Source: Setomelanomma holmii (Eukaryota; Ascomycota; Dothideomycetes; Pleosporales; Phaeosphaeriaceae). Taken from it: DNA of 64,000 nt. Every line of letters starts with the position of its first letter. Position 1 is the stretch's first letter. The stretch lies in NCBI GenBank assembly GCA_010015745.1, contig ML978158.1, positions 186,001 through 250,000 of the forward strand, written 5' to 3'. Shown one piece after another: positions 22,341 through 32,669 of the stretch. The translations under genes and the position numbers were made by a program. The notes beneath the pieces are model-generated. The model saw nothing but the letters and a program-made list of their open reading frames with translations, did no database searches and had not been told where the DNA came from.

Positions 22341-23921
22341 ATGGTGTTATCAGTTAGATTGAGCCTGCCGGCTCTCTCGTTTGCGGGCGCTGTGTTTGCG
22401 ACGCAGCCGTGTAAGTACTACTTGAAGGAGGAGATGAGATGGAAGCACAAGTTACAGTATACTGACGCGACATAGGGTTCGAGGACACAATACTTGGTCG
22501 CGGCCTTGAGACACGGCAGTCAAATACAACAATATGTAATCCGAACGGCTACACATCACAAAACGGACTGAACTTCACAACATACTGTGGACAGAACAAT
22601 CCATTCAACGGTATATTCCACGGCGTGGACTAATTTGGCACTTAACCGCTGACATATCCTAGATGCCCAACAACCCTTCACGTCCCCCAGCTTCTCAGAT
22701 TGCATGGAGCACTGCTCGAGATACAAAGGCAACGGTGAAGGCTGCTTCGGTGTCGTATGGGTGGAAGCAGACGGCGCCTGCTGGATCCGCAACTCAACCA
22801 CTGGCACAGCAAACCTTGTCAAGAAAGACGGCCACTATTCGTCACTTGTGATCGATGGCGAAATGAACGGCTACGACACCGCCTGCCCCGCAAGCGACAA
22901 CAGCGTACACGATCTATCCGGCGTCGACGGCATGGGCTACACAGTGAACTGCGGCAAAGTAATCAGTGGCTACGACCAATGTTTCGCCAGCTACCCCAAG
23001 CCATGCTTAACAGACCCATACCAAGGCTTCTACCACACCTCCAGCCTCGAAGACTGCTTAAGAATATGCGTGGACCAACACCCGTTATGTAAAGCCGTAT
23101 CCTGGAACCCTGGACTCGAAATCGGCTTCGCAAACTGTCTCCCCAAGACAGGCTGGTCAGACGGCGGCCTCACCACCCCAGGAACCAAACAAGGCGTCAT
23201 CCACAGCGCAACCATAACACGCATCGACACCGTCGATAGCACCTGTCCAAGTGCCAAAACATACACGTCTTCCCGTGGCGGAAACAAGAAATTCGACTTG
23301 CACTGCGGCCAGCTCAACACAGGCACAAACATCACATCCCTCCACACGCAAAACGTAACAGCCTGCATGGACGCGTGCGCCAAATCAGACCAGAAATGTA
23401 TCGGCGTCGTATTCGACAGCCAACTCGCTGGCGGCTTCAAGAATTGCTACCTGCAAAACACAACAAATACAGTCAGCGACATGCCCAGCGCCACATACGC
23501 CGCGCTCTCTGGCTCCGGCGCCCCCGCGTCCGGCGGCAACGACAGCTCTTCATCTAGCAGCAGCGGTAGTAGTTCGAAGGCCTGGATCGCTGGCCCCGTG
23601 ATTGGGGGCATCGCATTCATCGCGCTCGCCGCATTCGCATACTTCTGGTACTGGCGCCGGCGCGCCGCACGCTCCAACCCAGCTGTCGAGAAAGACGGAC
23701 AAGCGCTGGGCCACTACGGGCCTGCGCCGGCGTATAGTCCCGGGGGACACGGTGGACCGGCTACTGGGTATTATGATGCGCCTCGAGGCGTGCATGCGAG
23801 TCACGGTGTTGTGCCGCATGAGATGGGCGAGGGCCAGGGCGCAAATGAGTTGCCGGCGAGTACGAAGTATGCACATGCGCATGAGGCGAGTAAGACGGCG
23901 ACGCATGAACTGCCTTCGTGA
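22341..23921 (+). CDS. PAN/apple-like cell-surface protein, type I membrane
   Basis: Exons 22341-22410, 22476-22610 and 22663-23921 give 487 residues. Exon 1 is a signal peptide (MVLSVRLSLPALSFAGAVFA). The ectodomain has two to three cysteine-rich modules with the spacing of PAN/apple domains: DCMEHCSRYKGNGEGCFGVV at about 80-100, a DCLRICVDQHPLCKAVSW module, and ACMDACAKSDQKCIGVVFD at about 320. A Ser/Gly-rich linker leads to a transmembrane helix (VIGGIAFIALAAFAYFWYW) and a basic stop-transfer sequence WRRRAAR, then a Gly/Pro/Tyr/His-rich cytoplasmic tail. The architecture matches fungal surface proteins of unknown ligand; the modules may bind carbohydrate or protein. The start is set by the signal peptide. 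Function is inferred only from architecture. Confidence 0.85.
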
Positions 23922-24558
23922 GGGCGGGAGGGTCGAGGCGTGGGAATGGGAAGGAGGTTCAAGCGAGAGGATGATGGTGTGGTGTAGTGCGAGAGAAAGT
24001 CTGCGAGGGGATTGGACTTGGTGGTTTGGAGAGTTGAGGATTCTTTTCGCTATGGATGATGGAAGGGAACGAGGTTAGCAGGCATGTTTGAGGATTGCAC
24101 TGGCATTAACATTTTTCTATGATACCGCATCAGCTCTTTTGTAGCGTTTTCTGTTCGTGATTGGAAGACGTTCAATGCACAATATTAGTATTCACCACGT
24201 TTACAGCCGTACAGTTCCAGGCTTTTTACTTGTTTGACATGTTTCATGCATTATTTAGCATTTGTCGTACATCTTACATATCTACACAAGACACATCGTA
24301 GCCCGCTGAAAGTGCAATCAGACCAGTATCCGCGCGCTGCTGTGGGACCCGTGACCGACGCCAAACTCCGTGTGTAGTGTTGTTACATGGGGATGTAACC
24401 CATTGGAGAGTGGGGAGATGTACGCTTGATTCGCGAAGAGTCGATGCTGCTTCCTGACAAGTCGAAAAGCATAGTAGGCCTCTACGCTGGCTGCTGCGAA
24501 TGCTTAGAAGTCTTGAAGATGATTGGTGATATGTGTTGCATTAGGTCGTGTGCATCGT
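23922..24558. other. intergenic between convergent genes
   Basis: 3' regions of the PAN-like gene and of convergent TIM23. AT-rich sequence at 24100-24300 is consistent with polyadenylation signals on both strands. No gene seen. Confidence 0.45.
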
Positions 24559-25336
24559 CTATGATGAGTCGGGTTCAAAGAAGACTTTCCGTGTTATCTG
24601 TTTACCCGTTAGTGTATGCCTCTCATCTGACATTGGAACCAGCTTACCGCCCAAGTGCCTGCCACAGTCGCGCAAATGCCAGAACTAATCGCCATTTGCC
24701 TCGTTCCTCTTGTGCTCTTAAATAGCGCTCCGCTCAGCGCGCCTGCCACAATACTGTTCGTCATATCATGCTTCCCTCGATAGTACCCAATTGTGCTGTT
24801 CATGCCGTTGTATACCATCGCGATCACACCAGCACTGTTTCCCAAAAACGGTCCTCGCCGCGTCACCGCATTCAGTACGCCGTTCAGCCGTAACCGCGGT
24901 GCCATGCTCGGTGGATTCTTCTGCAGTCCTTCCGCGAGACCCCATGCGCCACCAATTGATAGCGCAGTCAAATATGATACACCTGTGCCATAGCACAAAT
25001 CGTCTGACCAGCCTCGGGAAGGAAGCGCTGACTGGGAGCCTGGGAGATCGGAGAGGACGGAGTCTTCGAGAGAGAGGTAGTCGAGCGTATCTTGGTTGAG
25101 ACCTGCCAGAGGATGCAGTTGTGTTGGGTCGAGGATGAAGTCTGAGGGGTTTTGTATAGCTGTGTTTGGGTCGAATGGTGTGGGTGTGAAGTTGTCTTCT
25201 TTTGTGAATTCGGACGATTGCGGCGATTGTGAAGGCTGCGGGCTGGACTTGCGCCCTGTTAATGAGTCCCAGCTATCACAAGAGTTAGCCGGGCTTTCCA
25301 TGAAGGCGCTTGCTGTGGGGAGACATACATTGTCAT
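24559..25336 (-). CDS. TIM23: mitochondrial inner-membrane translocase subunit Tim23
   Basis: Three exons, 25336-25329 (8 nt), 25272-24648 and 24597-24559, give 223 residues. Tim23 forms the core of the presequence translocase of the inner mitochondrial membrane. Splicing of the tiny first exon gives MTIWDSLTGRK, the family start; staying in the second exon would give an unconserved start. The Tim17/Tim22/Tim23 domain begins near residue 90 with CYGTGVSYLTALSIGGAWGL, then LNAVTRRGPFLGNSAGVIAM, GYYRGKHD and NSIVAGALSGALFKSTRG. The last exon (ITRKVFFEPDSS) replaces the intron read-through end; its intron has GTAAGC, CACTAAC and ACAG. The N-terminal 85 residues are acidic and Gln/Ser/Pro-rich, as expected for the intermembrane-space domain. 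Divergent from URA5, 349 bp between start codons. Confidence 0.93.
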
Positions 25337-25685
25337 CTTGTCGATGTGGGTGGGTGGTGTGAAGGAAAGTTGAAACTTGCGTCGGGGCGTCAGACGCTCC
25401 AAGGGTGATGAATAACGCCTCAGATGCTACAAAGAACAGACCGGAGCGAATAAACTGGTAGTCTACGCGGGGGTCAGAGATGCGCAGGCGATAGCAACAA
25501 CACGGCGGCGTTGGCGATGATGTTCATCGCGGCAAAGAATTTGAGAAGGAGCGGGCGTCACAGGCGCACAGACCTCCAGCTTCTTTCTCGAGCTTTCCGA
25601 GGCTCGGAAAGAAATCTTGCCAAAGTACACCCACCACTTGGGAAGGACCTTATCACGACCAACAGACGTCCGCTTACTTTTCACA

Positions 25686-26387
25686 ATGGCTCTTCCGGAG
25701 TTCAAGCAGAAGCTTCTCAGCGACTGCGTCTCGGCAGATGCTCTCAAGTTTGGTACATTCACACTAAAATCTAAACGCGTATCACCTTACTTCGTCAACG
25801 CGGGACTATTCCACAAAGCCAGATTAGTCCGCTCAATCTCCACGGCATACGCGCAAACGCTCAAAGCGCATGGAGACTCAGACCCAACATTCCAATGGGA
25901 TGTTCTCTTTGGGCCAGCATACAAAGGGATCCCACTCGCCGCAGTTACTGCTGACAAGCTCGCTGATCTGGACGATGGCAAGTTCGGCGACAAGTCCTAC
26001 AGCTTCAATCGCAAAGAAGCCAAGGATCACGGCGAAGGCGGAAACATTGTTGGCGCATCTCTTAAAGGACAGAAGGTTGTCATCATAGACGATGTGATTA
26101 CCGCTGGCACCGCTATTCGCGAAGCTATCGAGATTATCAAGAAGGAAGGTGGAGAGCTAGTAGGCATCATCGTGGCATTCGATCGCCAAGAGAAGACTCC
26201 TACGCCGACAGATGATGACGGCAAGCCTGGGCCGAGTGCAATTGGTCAGTTGAGAAAGCAATATGGTATCCCCGTGTTGGCGATCTTGACATTGGATGAT
26301 GTCGTTGAATACTTGAGAGGGCTGGGACGTGAGGATGACTTGAAACAACTTGACGAGTACCGGGCGAAGTACAAAGCGAGTGACTGA
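25686..26387 (+). CDS. URA5: orotate phosphoribosyltransferase
   Basis: Single exon, 233 residues, the usual length. The enzyme joins orotate and PRPP to form OMP in pyrimidine synthesis. The PRPP-binding motif VVIIDDVITAGTAIRE lies at about residues 133-148; the catalytic flexible loop with KEAKDHGEGG sits at about 112-121; FGPAYKGIPLAA is the phosphate-contacting segment near residue 80. The start ATG at 25686 sits in CACAATGGC and matches the conserved N-terminus ALPEFKQKLL. The upstream in-frame extension to 25617 is unlike the family. Fungi often have a URA5/URA10 pair; I cannot tell which copy this is. Confidence 0.95.
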   Translation: MALPEFKQKLLSDCVSADALKFGTFTLKSKRVSPYFVNAGLFHKARLVRSISTAYAQTLKAHGDSDPTFQWDVLFGPAYKGIPLAAVTADKLADLDDGKFGDKSYSFNRKEAKDHGEGGNIVGASLKGQKVVIIDDVITAGTAIREAIEIIKKEGGELVGIIVAFDRQEKTPTPTDDDGKPGPSAIGQLRKQYGIPVLAILTLDDVVEYLRGLGREDDLKQLDEYRAKYKASD

Positions 26388-27291
26388 ACGAAAGAACGCA
26401 AAGGAGTTCCACGAGAGAAATGACCTCGAGGAACATATGCGGCACTACTCACAGGGTTTACGTGCGGGGCTGTCATACGGTCTTGTTTGCAACCGCCTTT
26501 TGCTATAACATCAATCGAACGAGACTGGATTCGATTTGCGCACGGCGTCACGAGAATAGACAAAAGTGATGATAATGCGATCTGGCGTGGATCAGATGGC
26601 TTCTAAGTGTACTTATCAGATTGGATGCTCCATTGCTTTGCTGCCGCTGTAGAGTCGAGCAGCATGTGCATAATACGAGCCACGTCTTCTTAGTGTGTAT
26701 CTACATTGATCCGCGCATCAGCCAATCGAACGTCCTCAGTATCCTCCTACATAGCACATGTACACAGTTGAGGCGTGCCGAGGATACCGTGGACAAGACA
26801 AGCATTACCGGAAACGAGCCAAACGCGTAGCTAGCGCGCCTTGGGTACCGCAACACCTCCGCAACACCTCCGCAATTGAGTCGCTCGCTTCAAGCCATGT
26901 TCATTTATTCTACATGCTCGTGCCTCTATGATATAGGCGCTACTATGCTTGCTTTATTCTCCACTGACCCCGCTGCCTTCATAGCTCTTCCCAAGATCGG
27001 CAATGGCTCTTTCTTGGCAAGAGACGTTCGTGCTGGAGCGCGCTGAGATGCGAGGTGTCCTGAGCGCGAAGCATTCTTCATCCTTGATGGAGTTCGGTTG
27101 AGTCTGGCACTTTTGGCATCTGCTTGGTGGCAGTAGCATTACTGTCTTATCCTACACAGACATTCTGGCGTTGCTATTCTTCTCAGCCTTGTCGCGGTGC
27201 ATCTTTCCAACGACGCTTGTCGTTTTTTCACGGCGGAATTGTCCAGTGTACCTCCACATGAGGGACTTCATGTTCCTCTCTGAGACTCACA
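26388..27291. other. intergenic, small repeat only
   Basis: 0.9 kb between URA5 and the mannosidase gene. It holds an 11-bp tandem repeat (see separate entry) and no ORF with recognisable content. The last part is the mannosidase promoter. Confidence 0.45.
26849..26875 (+). repeat. short tandem repeat, 11-bp unit
   Basis: CGCAACACCTC occurs twice in tandem and is followed by a third partial copy (CGCAA). Only 27 bp in all, no known role. Confidence 0.7.
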
Positions 27292-29217
27292 ATGCGTAGA
27301 ATAAAGGTCCACCGCGGCGGGCGACCGTATCAGCCAATGTCTCGTCAACACAAACGAGCGCTCGCATGGCTTCTGTTTGGCACCCTCACATTTGGCGCAT
27401 ACTATATTTGGTCCGCACGACCAATAGATCCATTCGCCGTATCTTTCGAATCGCACCAGACATACATGAACGCAGAAGCTGGGTCGAGCAGGCTCAAAAG
27501 CTTGCAAAGCTACGACTGGAGGCAGGCGCCCTTCATAAACAAGATCGAACCACACATCCCCTTACCCTCGAGTCGACCAAAGGACCTCCCACGCATACAA
27601 GCAGAGTCGTTCTCGGAAACGAACGCGCAAAGGCGGCGCAGAGAAGCACAAAGAGTTGCTGTGCGGGATGAGTTCCAGCGCTCATGGGAAAGCTACAGAG
27701 AATATGCATGGGGACAAGACGAACTCATGCCTGTTCATGGAGGAAGTAAAGACACGTTTGGTGGCTGGGGCGCAACGCTTGTGGACTCCCTAGACACACT
27801 CTGGATCATGGGGTTCAACGAGTATTTTTATGAAGCTGTGGAGGCCGTAGCAGCCATCGACTTTGGCAAATCCGACTTGAAAACAATCAGCGTGTTCGAA
27901 ACGACTATTCGGTACCTCGGCGGCTTGCTGAGCGCATACGACCTCAGCCACGAACCAGTATTACTAGAGAAGGCGATCCAATTAGGCGAAATGCTATACA
28001 GAGCATTCGACACCACAAACAATACGCCCCTAAACTTCCTCGACATCGAAGACGCAAAAAACACATACCGCTCCGAGTGGCCCGCCGAAACTAATATGTG
28101 CTTTGCCTGCATCGGCAGCTTAACCATGGAATTCACTCGTCTCGCACAAATCACCGCTCAGCCAAAATACTTCGACGCCGTAGCCCGCGTAACCATGCTC
28201 CTCGCCGAGTCGCAGAATAGCACACGAATCCCGGGCCTCTGGCCAACCAACATCAACGCCGCGAAAGCCCAGTTCAACCAGTCCCGCTTCTACTCCCTCG
28301 GCGCCCTCGCAGACTCGACATACGAGTACTTTCCCAAAATGGCTGCGCTGCTCGGCGGCTTGGATCCCGTGTACGAGCAAATGTACACTAACGCCGCCGC
28401 CACGATTGACAAGTACATGCTTTTCCGCCCGCGTGTTCCTGACGAGAAACTCGGCCGCGATCTGCTGTTCTGCGGCGACGTGCATACGCCGCGCCCAGGC
28501 GATGTGCGCATGGATCCGGACCTGCAGCACCTGACGTGTTTCATTGGCGGTATGTTTGGTCTCGCTGGGCGGCTTTTTGAAAACGAGTACCATGTGGACT
28601 TGGGCGCAAAGTTGACGAAAGGATGCGTATACGCGTACGTAGCGATGCCGAGCGGAATCATGCCCGAGCAGTTGACCATGATGCCATGTCCTTCCCGCAT
28701 AAACTGTCCGTGGAACCAAACGCTGTGGCAAGAAGCCAAGATGCGCATTTGTCCTGGCTTGTATCAAGCTGCTTCGGAAACCGACTCAGATACAGACACA
28801 GAAGGGGAGTGTAACATGATCCCAGGCTTCCCCTCCATTCGTGACCCCCGATATCTCCTCCGCCCCGAAGCCATCGAGTCCGTCTTCATACTGTACCGCA
28901 TCACCGGCGATCGCAGCTACTTGGAATACGCATGGAACATGTTCAGCGCTATTAGACATGCATCACGTACGCCCTACGCGAACGGGCAAATTCGAGACGT
29001 TACGTTTGATCCATCTCGTGCGTCAAGTAGGTTCGATGGTATGGCGACACGAGAAGACAACATTGAAGATAAGATGGAGAGTTTCTGGACGGCGGAAACG
29101 CTCAAGTATTTCTATTTGGTGTTTAGTACAAGTGATATGATTAGTTTGGATGAGTGGGTTTTCAATACCGAGGCGCATCCGTTTAGACGGCCAAAGGCTA
29201 GGAGAGGAGGGAGGTGA
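27292..29217 (+). CDS. class I alpha-1,2-mannosidase, GH47, type II membrane protein
   Basis: Single exon, 641 residues. GH47 enzymes trim alpha-1,2-linked mannose from N-glycans in the ER/Golgi or act in ER quality control. A basic N-terminus is followed by one membrane span at about residues 26-44 (LAWLLFGTLTFGAYYIW), so the catalytic domain faces the lumen. The catalytic domain starts around residue 115 with RDEFQRSWESYREYAWGQDEL, then GGWGATLVDSLDTLWIMG, SVFETTIRYLGGLLSAYDL, a LTCFIGGMFGLAGR segment near residue 420, and RYLLRPEAIESVFILYRITG then EDKMESFWTAETLKYFYLVFS at the end, all family hallmarks including conserved acidic residues. It ends with a basic tail. Which subgroup (ER Mns1-like, Golgi, or EDEM-like) is not settled; the start and span favour a processing mannosidase. 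Confidence 0.9.
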   Translation: MRRIKVHRGGRPYQPMSRQHKRALAWLLFGTLTFGAYYIWSARPIDPFAVSFESHQTYMNAEAGSSRLKSLQSYDWRQAPFINKIEPHIPLPSSRPKDLPRIQAESFSETNAQRRRREAQRVAVRDEFQRSWESYREYAWGQDELMPVHGGSKDTFGGWGATLVDSLDTLWIMGFNEYFYEAVEAVAAIDFGKSDLKTISVFETTIRYLGGLLSAYDLSHEPVLLEKAIQLGEMLYRAFDTTNNTPLNFLDIEDAKNTYRSEWPAETNMCFACIGSLTMEFTRLAQITAQPKYFDAVARVTMLLAESQNSTRIPGLWPTNINAAKAQFNQSRFYSLGALADSTYEYFPKMAALLGGLDPVYEQMYTNAAATIDKYMLFRPRVPDEKLGRDLLFCGDVHTPRPGDVRMDPDLQHLTCFIGGMFGLAGRLFENEYHVDLGAKLTKGCVYAYVAMPSGIMPEQLTMMPCPSRINCPWNQTLWQEAKMRICPGLYQAASETDSDTDTEGECNMIPGFPSIRDPRYLLRPEAIESVFILYRITGDRSYLEYAWNMFSAIRHASRTPYANGQIRDVTFDPSRASSRFDGMATREDNIEDKMESFWTAETLKYFYLVFSTSDMISLDEWVFNTEAHPFRRPKARRGGR

Positions 29218-29797
29218 GGCGGTGGCTTTGGTTTTTGGCTCACGTATGTGGCAAACTTGGGCTCGATACGGGTTAGATTTCATTGCAATGGCATTTCTGG
29301 CGTTCGACGAGGGAAGCATTGGGGAAGCACATCACTCCAGAGCATGAAAGGCACCCATGATGCGCGGTGAAGATGCTTTGACATTCACCGCGACAACAAA
29401 GCTATAGAAAAGTAAAGCTTGACCAGCGCGCGTTGAGCCGCTGGTCGGGTATCTCAGAAAGATTCATATCATCCGTCCCACAACTTCTGGATTGTGTCCC
29501 TCGGACTTTGTTGAGCAACACCGTGATGTGTGCTCCCGTTGCGGTCGTCAGGTTGAATAGACGCCATTTCAATGCTTTTTCGGCATGCAATATGCCCTTT
29601 TCCCATAAAGATTGATGACCTGGATTCCATACGCCATTGATGAAGATATAGAGGAGAGATGCGAGATGCGCTTGTTGAAGTGCAGAGTTTCTGAAAGAGA
29701 GGAGTACAGTGCTCCGGGCGAGACTGAACGCCATATATCATGGGTCTTGCCGTGTTGAATGCAGTAAGATCGTAAGTGATCGCTGTGTATTAGAATA
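29218..29797. other. intergenic between convergent genes
   Basis: 3' flanks of the mannosidase and MTHFR genes. Overlapping short ORFs only, nothing supported. Confidence 0.45.
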
Positions 29798-31909
29798 TTA
29801 GTTGAGCGCGAGGCCCTTGATGCCATTGGTAACCTCGACGGCCGCCGCTTTGGCAGTTGCGAGGAGGCCAGGGTTTTCTTTCTCTTCGCCATGGGCTTCC
29901 TTGGTCTCGCCATTCGTGCCGTTCGTACCTCGTGTGCCGTCTGCTTCTTGGTGTCCATTGGCGGCAGGCACATCGACATTCGCATTATGGAGCGGCTTCT
30001 CAATATCTTTTGCTTCGAGGCCGTCGAAGAGTGGGAAGATGCCACGAGCAACGTGGAAGTCGTTATGTACTGACAAAGCGTTAGAAAAGCTATGGTAGGG
30101 ATCATTAAAGCTCACCAATGTTAAGGAGGTACCAGGTATCTACCACGCCTTGAAGAACGTAGCGTGCTGGGCTAATGGATGAGTGGCAATTGGCCCATTG
30201 CTGGCCCAGGCGGTAAAACTCGTCCTTCCACGCGAGGAAACTCACGGTCTCGACGATGGTCGGCTGTACGATCTCCTTGCCGGGGAAGACACCCCAAGTC
30301 ACAGCATTAGGTCCCTCATTGGGAGCGTTCGTCTTCAAGTCACCGTCTTTATTCACAGCGTAGTACGTGAACTCAGGATCGCGCTCAATGCGGGTGATGA
30401 TCTCTGCAATGTACTCCGGCGAGACGAAGACCTCGAGATATGCTTTCTGGTAGACATAACCATTTCGTGGACCCCATCCGAACACAGGGTCTGAGGATTT
30501 CGCTCCATTGACGGCCGGCTGCGAGTTGATGGTCAAGAAGCCACGGCGGTTGAGGTCAATCAGGTCCTGCTGGATGGAAGATGCCTCGCCAGTAATGGGC
30601 TGCTCACTCCATGGCAGACTTTCGAGCTTGCCTTCCATGTATCGAACAAAGAGATCAGCGAGATCTTTGATCGACGTGGGTGTGCCCCAGAGCTTGATGT
30701 TCTGCTCGTTGGTGCCCTTCAAACCAATCCCATACGAGTCGAGCTCGCCAAAAGCAGGAGAGCGAGAGTCTCCCCAGCGACCGTTGGGAAACTCATCCCA
30801 GTCTTGTGTACGTGCGACGTATGAGCGATTGCGATTGCGCCAGAAAATTGGTCGGACGTTCTCGTCACGGCGGTTGAGGCCAAGAGACTGTCTCCAGGGT
30901 AGGGGCTTCTCGAGAGGCGACTGGACGTCAGGCAGAAGATCGAGCTCTTCAAGGACCATGCGAGTGGCTTGAGCTAGGTTCATGGTGTAGCTGTGAAGGT
31001 CAGTATATAGAGTACAGTACTATTTTGTCGGACATACAAGTGCAGATGGGTGATGCCTGCATCGATCAACTTGCGGCACATGTCCGCAACAAGACCTTTG
31101 CCAACCTCACGTACTTCGACATCGTCGTTCTTGACAGGCTCGAGCGCCTCTGTCCAATGCTTAGGGATGTTACATCTCGTCCACTGTGCTCTCCGCAGGA
31201 AGGCGGCATGTGTATGAATGGGCATGATGCCAGGAATGATTGGAATGTCGATGCCCTTAGCTCGAACCTTGTTGACCCATTCCAAGAACAGATCGGTGTC
31301 GTAGAACATCTGCGTGACGATGAAGGTCGCACCGGCGTCCACTTTTTCCTTCAGGTGATCGATGAGCTCATCCACGTTGTCATTATCGTCACTCCCTTCA
31401 GAGTATCCTGCCACGCCAATGTCAAAGTGATTGCCATATCTCTCCCTGATATATTTCACCAAGTCCTTTGCATAGCGGAAGCCTCCAGCCGTAGCTTCCC
31501 ATTTTTCTCTTTCACGGGGAGGGTCACCCCTCAACGCGAGTATATTCGTGCAGCCGGATTGGTAAGCGTCTCGGAGGGCTTCGTCGAGCTTCGACTTCTC
31601 CATGTCGGTGCATGTAAGATGCATGCATGTTTCGAGGCCGTATACGGTCTGGGCGACTTTGACCATTTCGCAGGTCAACTTCGAGTGGCGGCCACCTGCG
31701 CCCCAAGTGAGGTCGATGAACTGCGGACCGAAGCCATGCATGCGGTCCATGCGGTCGTAGAGATTTTGCACGCCCTGTATGAAGTCAGAATACTGGCATT
31801 GGGCCCATCGGGACTTTCGTACCTGCGCCGTCTTGGGAGGGAAGAATTCGAAGGAGAAGGTTGGCTTCCCCTCGGCTTTCACCTGGGCAAGCTTCTGTGA
31901 GATGTGCAT
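29798..31909 (-). CDS. methylenetetrahydrofolate reductase
   Basis: Four exons: 31909-31823, 31774-31038, 30990-30116 and 30069-29798; 656 residues. MTHFR reduces 5,10-methylene-THF to 5-methyl-THF, the methyl donor for methionine synthesis. The TIM-barrel catalytic domain (about 1-290) has FSFEFFPPKT with the catalytic Glu, FIDLTWGAGGRHS, LTCTDMEKSKLDEAL, NILALRGDPP and FIVTQMFYDTDLF. The joined exon 2/3 border reads THLHFYTMNLAQA. The C-terminal regulatory domain begins near residue 335, with RPIFWRNRNRSYVARTQDWDEFPNGRWGD and NGYVYQKAYLEVFVS. The last exon adds a variable Gly/Asn/Glu-rich tail after FPLFDGLEAKD. Yeast has two paralogues (MET12, MET13); I cannot say which this matches. Divergent from the TIM-like gene, about 760 bp between starts. 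Confidence 0.95.
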
Positions 31910-32669
31910 GGTGACGAGCTAGGTAAAGAGAGTGAAAGGGAAAGGCAGAGTTATTTCCGAATGCTATACATTGTTAGCCATGTCGGTGCACTTCTCCATG
32001 TACCCCACGACCTCCGAATCTTACAAGGATGTCAGATGGTTTGCACTGCACCCCGCGCTCTGCAAAATTAGTCCACCGCCAACTATCCGAAATAACGTTT
32101 GCGAGCCCAGCGATCTGCAAGTACCCGCGACATATACTGCAGCTGCTACTGTATGTATGGAGGGAGGCGATGTGTGTCTTGTCGACTACGACGGTGAGTA
32201 GTTTTCTCTAGCGGAGAAAGAGTGTCAGTACATCAGGTTAGCGCGCGCCGGAGGCACAATCGGACGTGTTGACCATGCGCCAAGCTGCATGGTGACGGGA
32301 AAGACATCGTCCTCCCGTGCGAATTGGAGTGGCACGTGTGAAGCGTGATATGCTAGAGACGTTGACACATCATATTGGAATTGTACGTTCGGTGCATGTT
32401 GCAACTGGTGGGAGCTTCAGAAATGTGGGAGACGTGCCCCGCAAATTGACCTTCCAAGCTGCCCCGGCCGATGACGGCTGCCAATCGTCGGCTTGCCTCA
32501 TGCAGGAACCCCGTTCGTCTCGAGCGCCGACCATTTCTTCGGCGCTCTTGCGACGATTAGAAAACACGTCGGTAAATAGGTTCTTGATTACTTGACAGCT
32601 GACCATCCATCTACGAGACCAAAACTTAGACATCTGACGCCAGCGTACGTTAATGCACCCATCAGCAAC
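31910..32669. other. divergent promoter between MTHFR and the TIM-like gene
   Basis: 760 bp. No gene recognised; no TGA(C/G)TCA element found by eye. Confidence 0.4.

Noticed and set aside
24609..25301. Unspliced reading of TIM23 starting MESPANSC
   Set aside because: It starts inside intron 1 and reads into intron 2; the spliced model restores the conserved N-terminus and a proper C-terminus.
31025..31900. 291-codon plus-strand ORF
   Set aside because: It lies exactly antisense to the MTHFR catalytic exon, whose protein motifs are unmistakable; it is a shadow frame.
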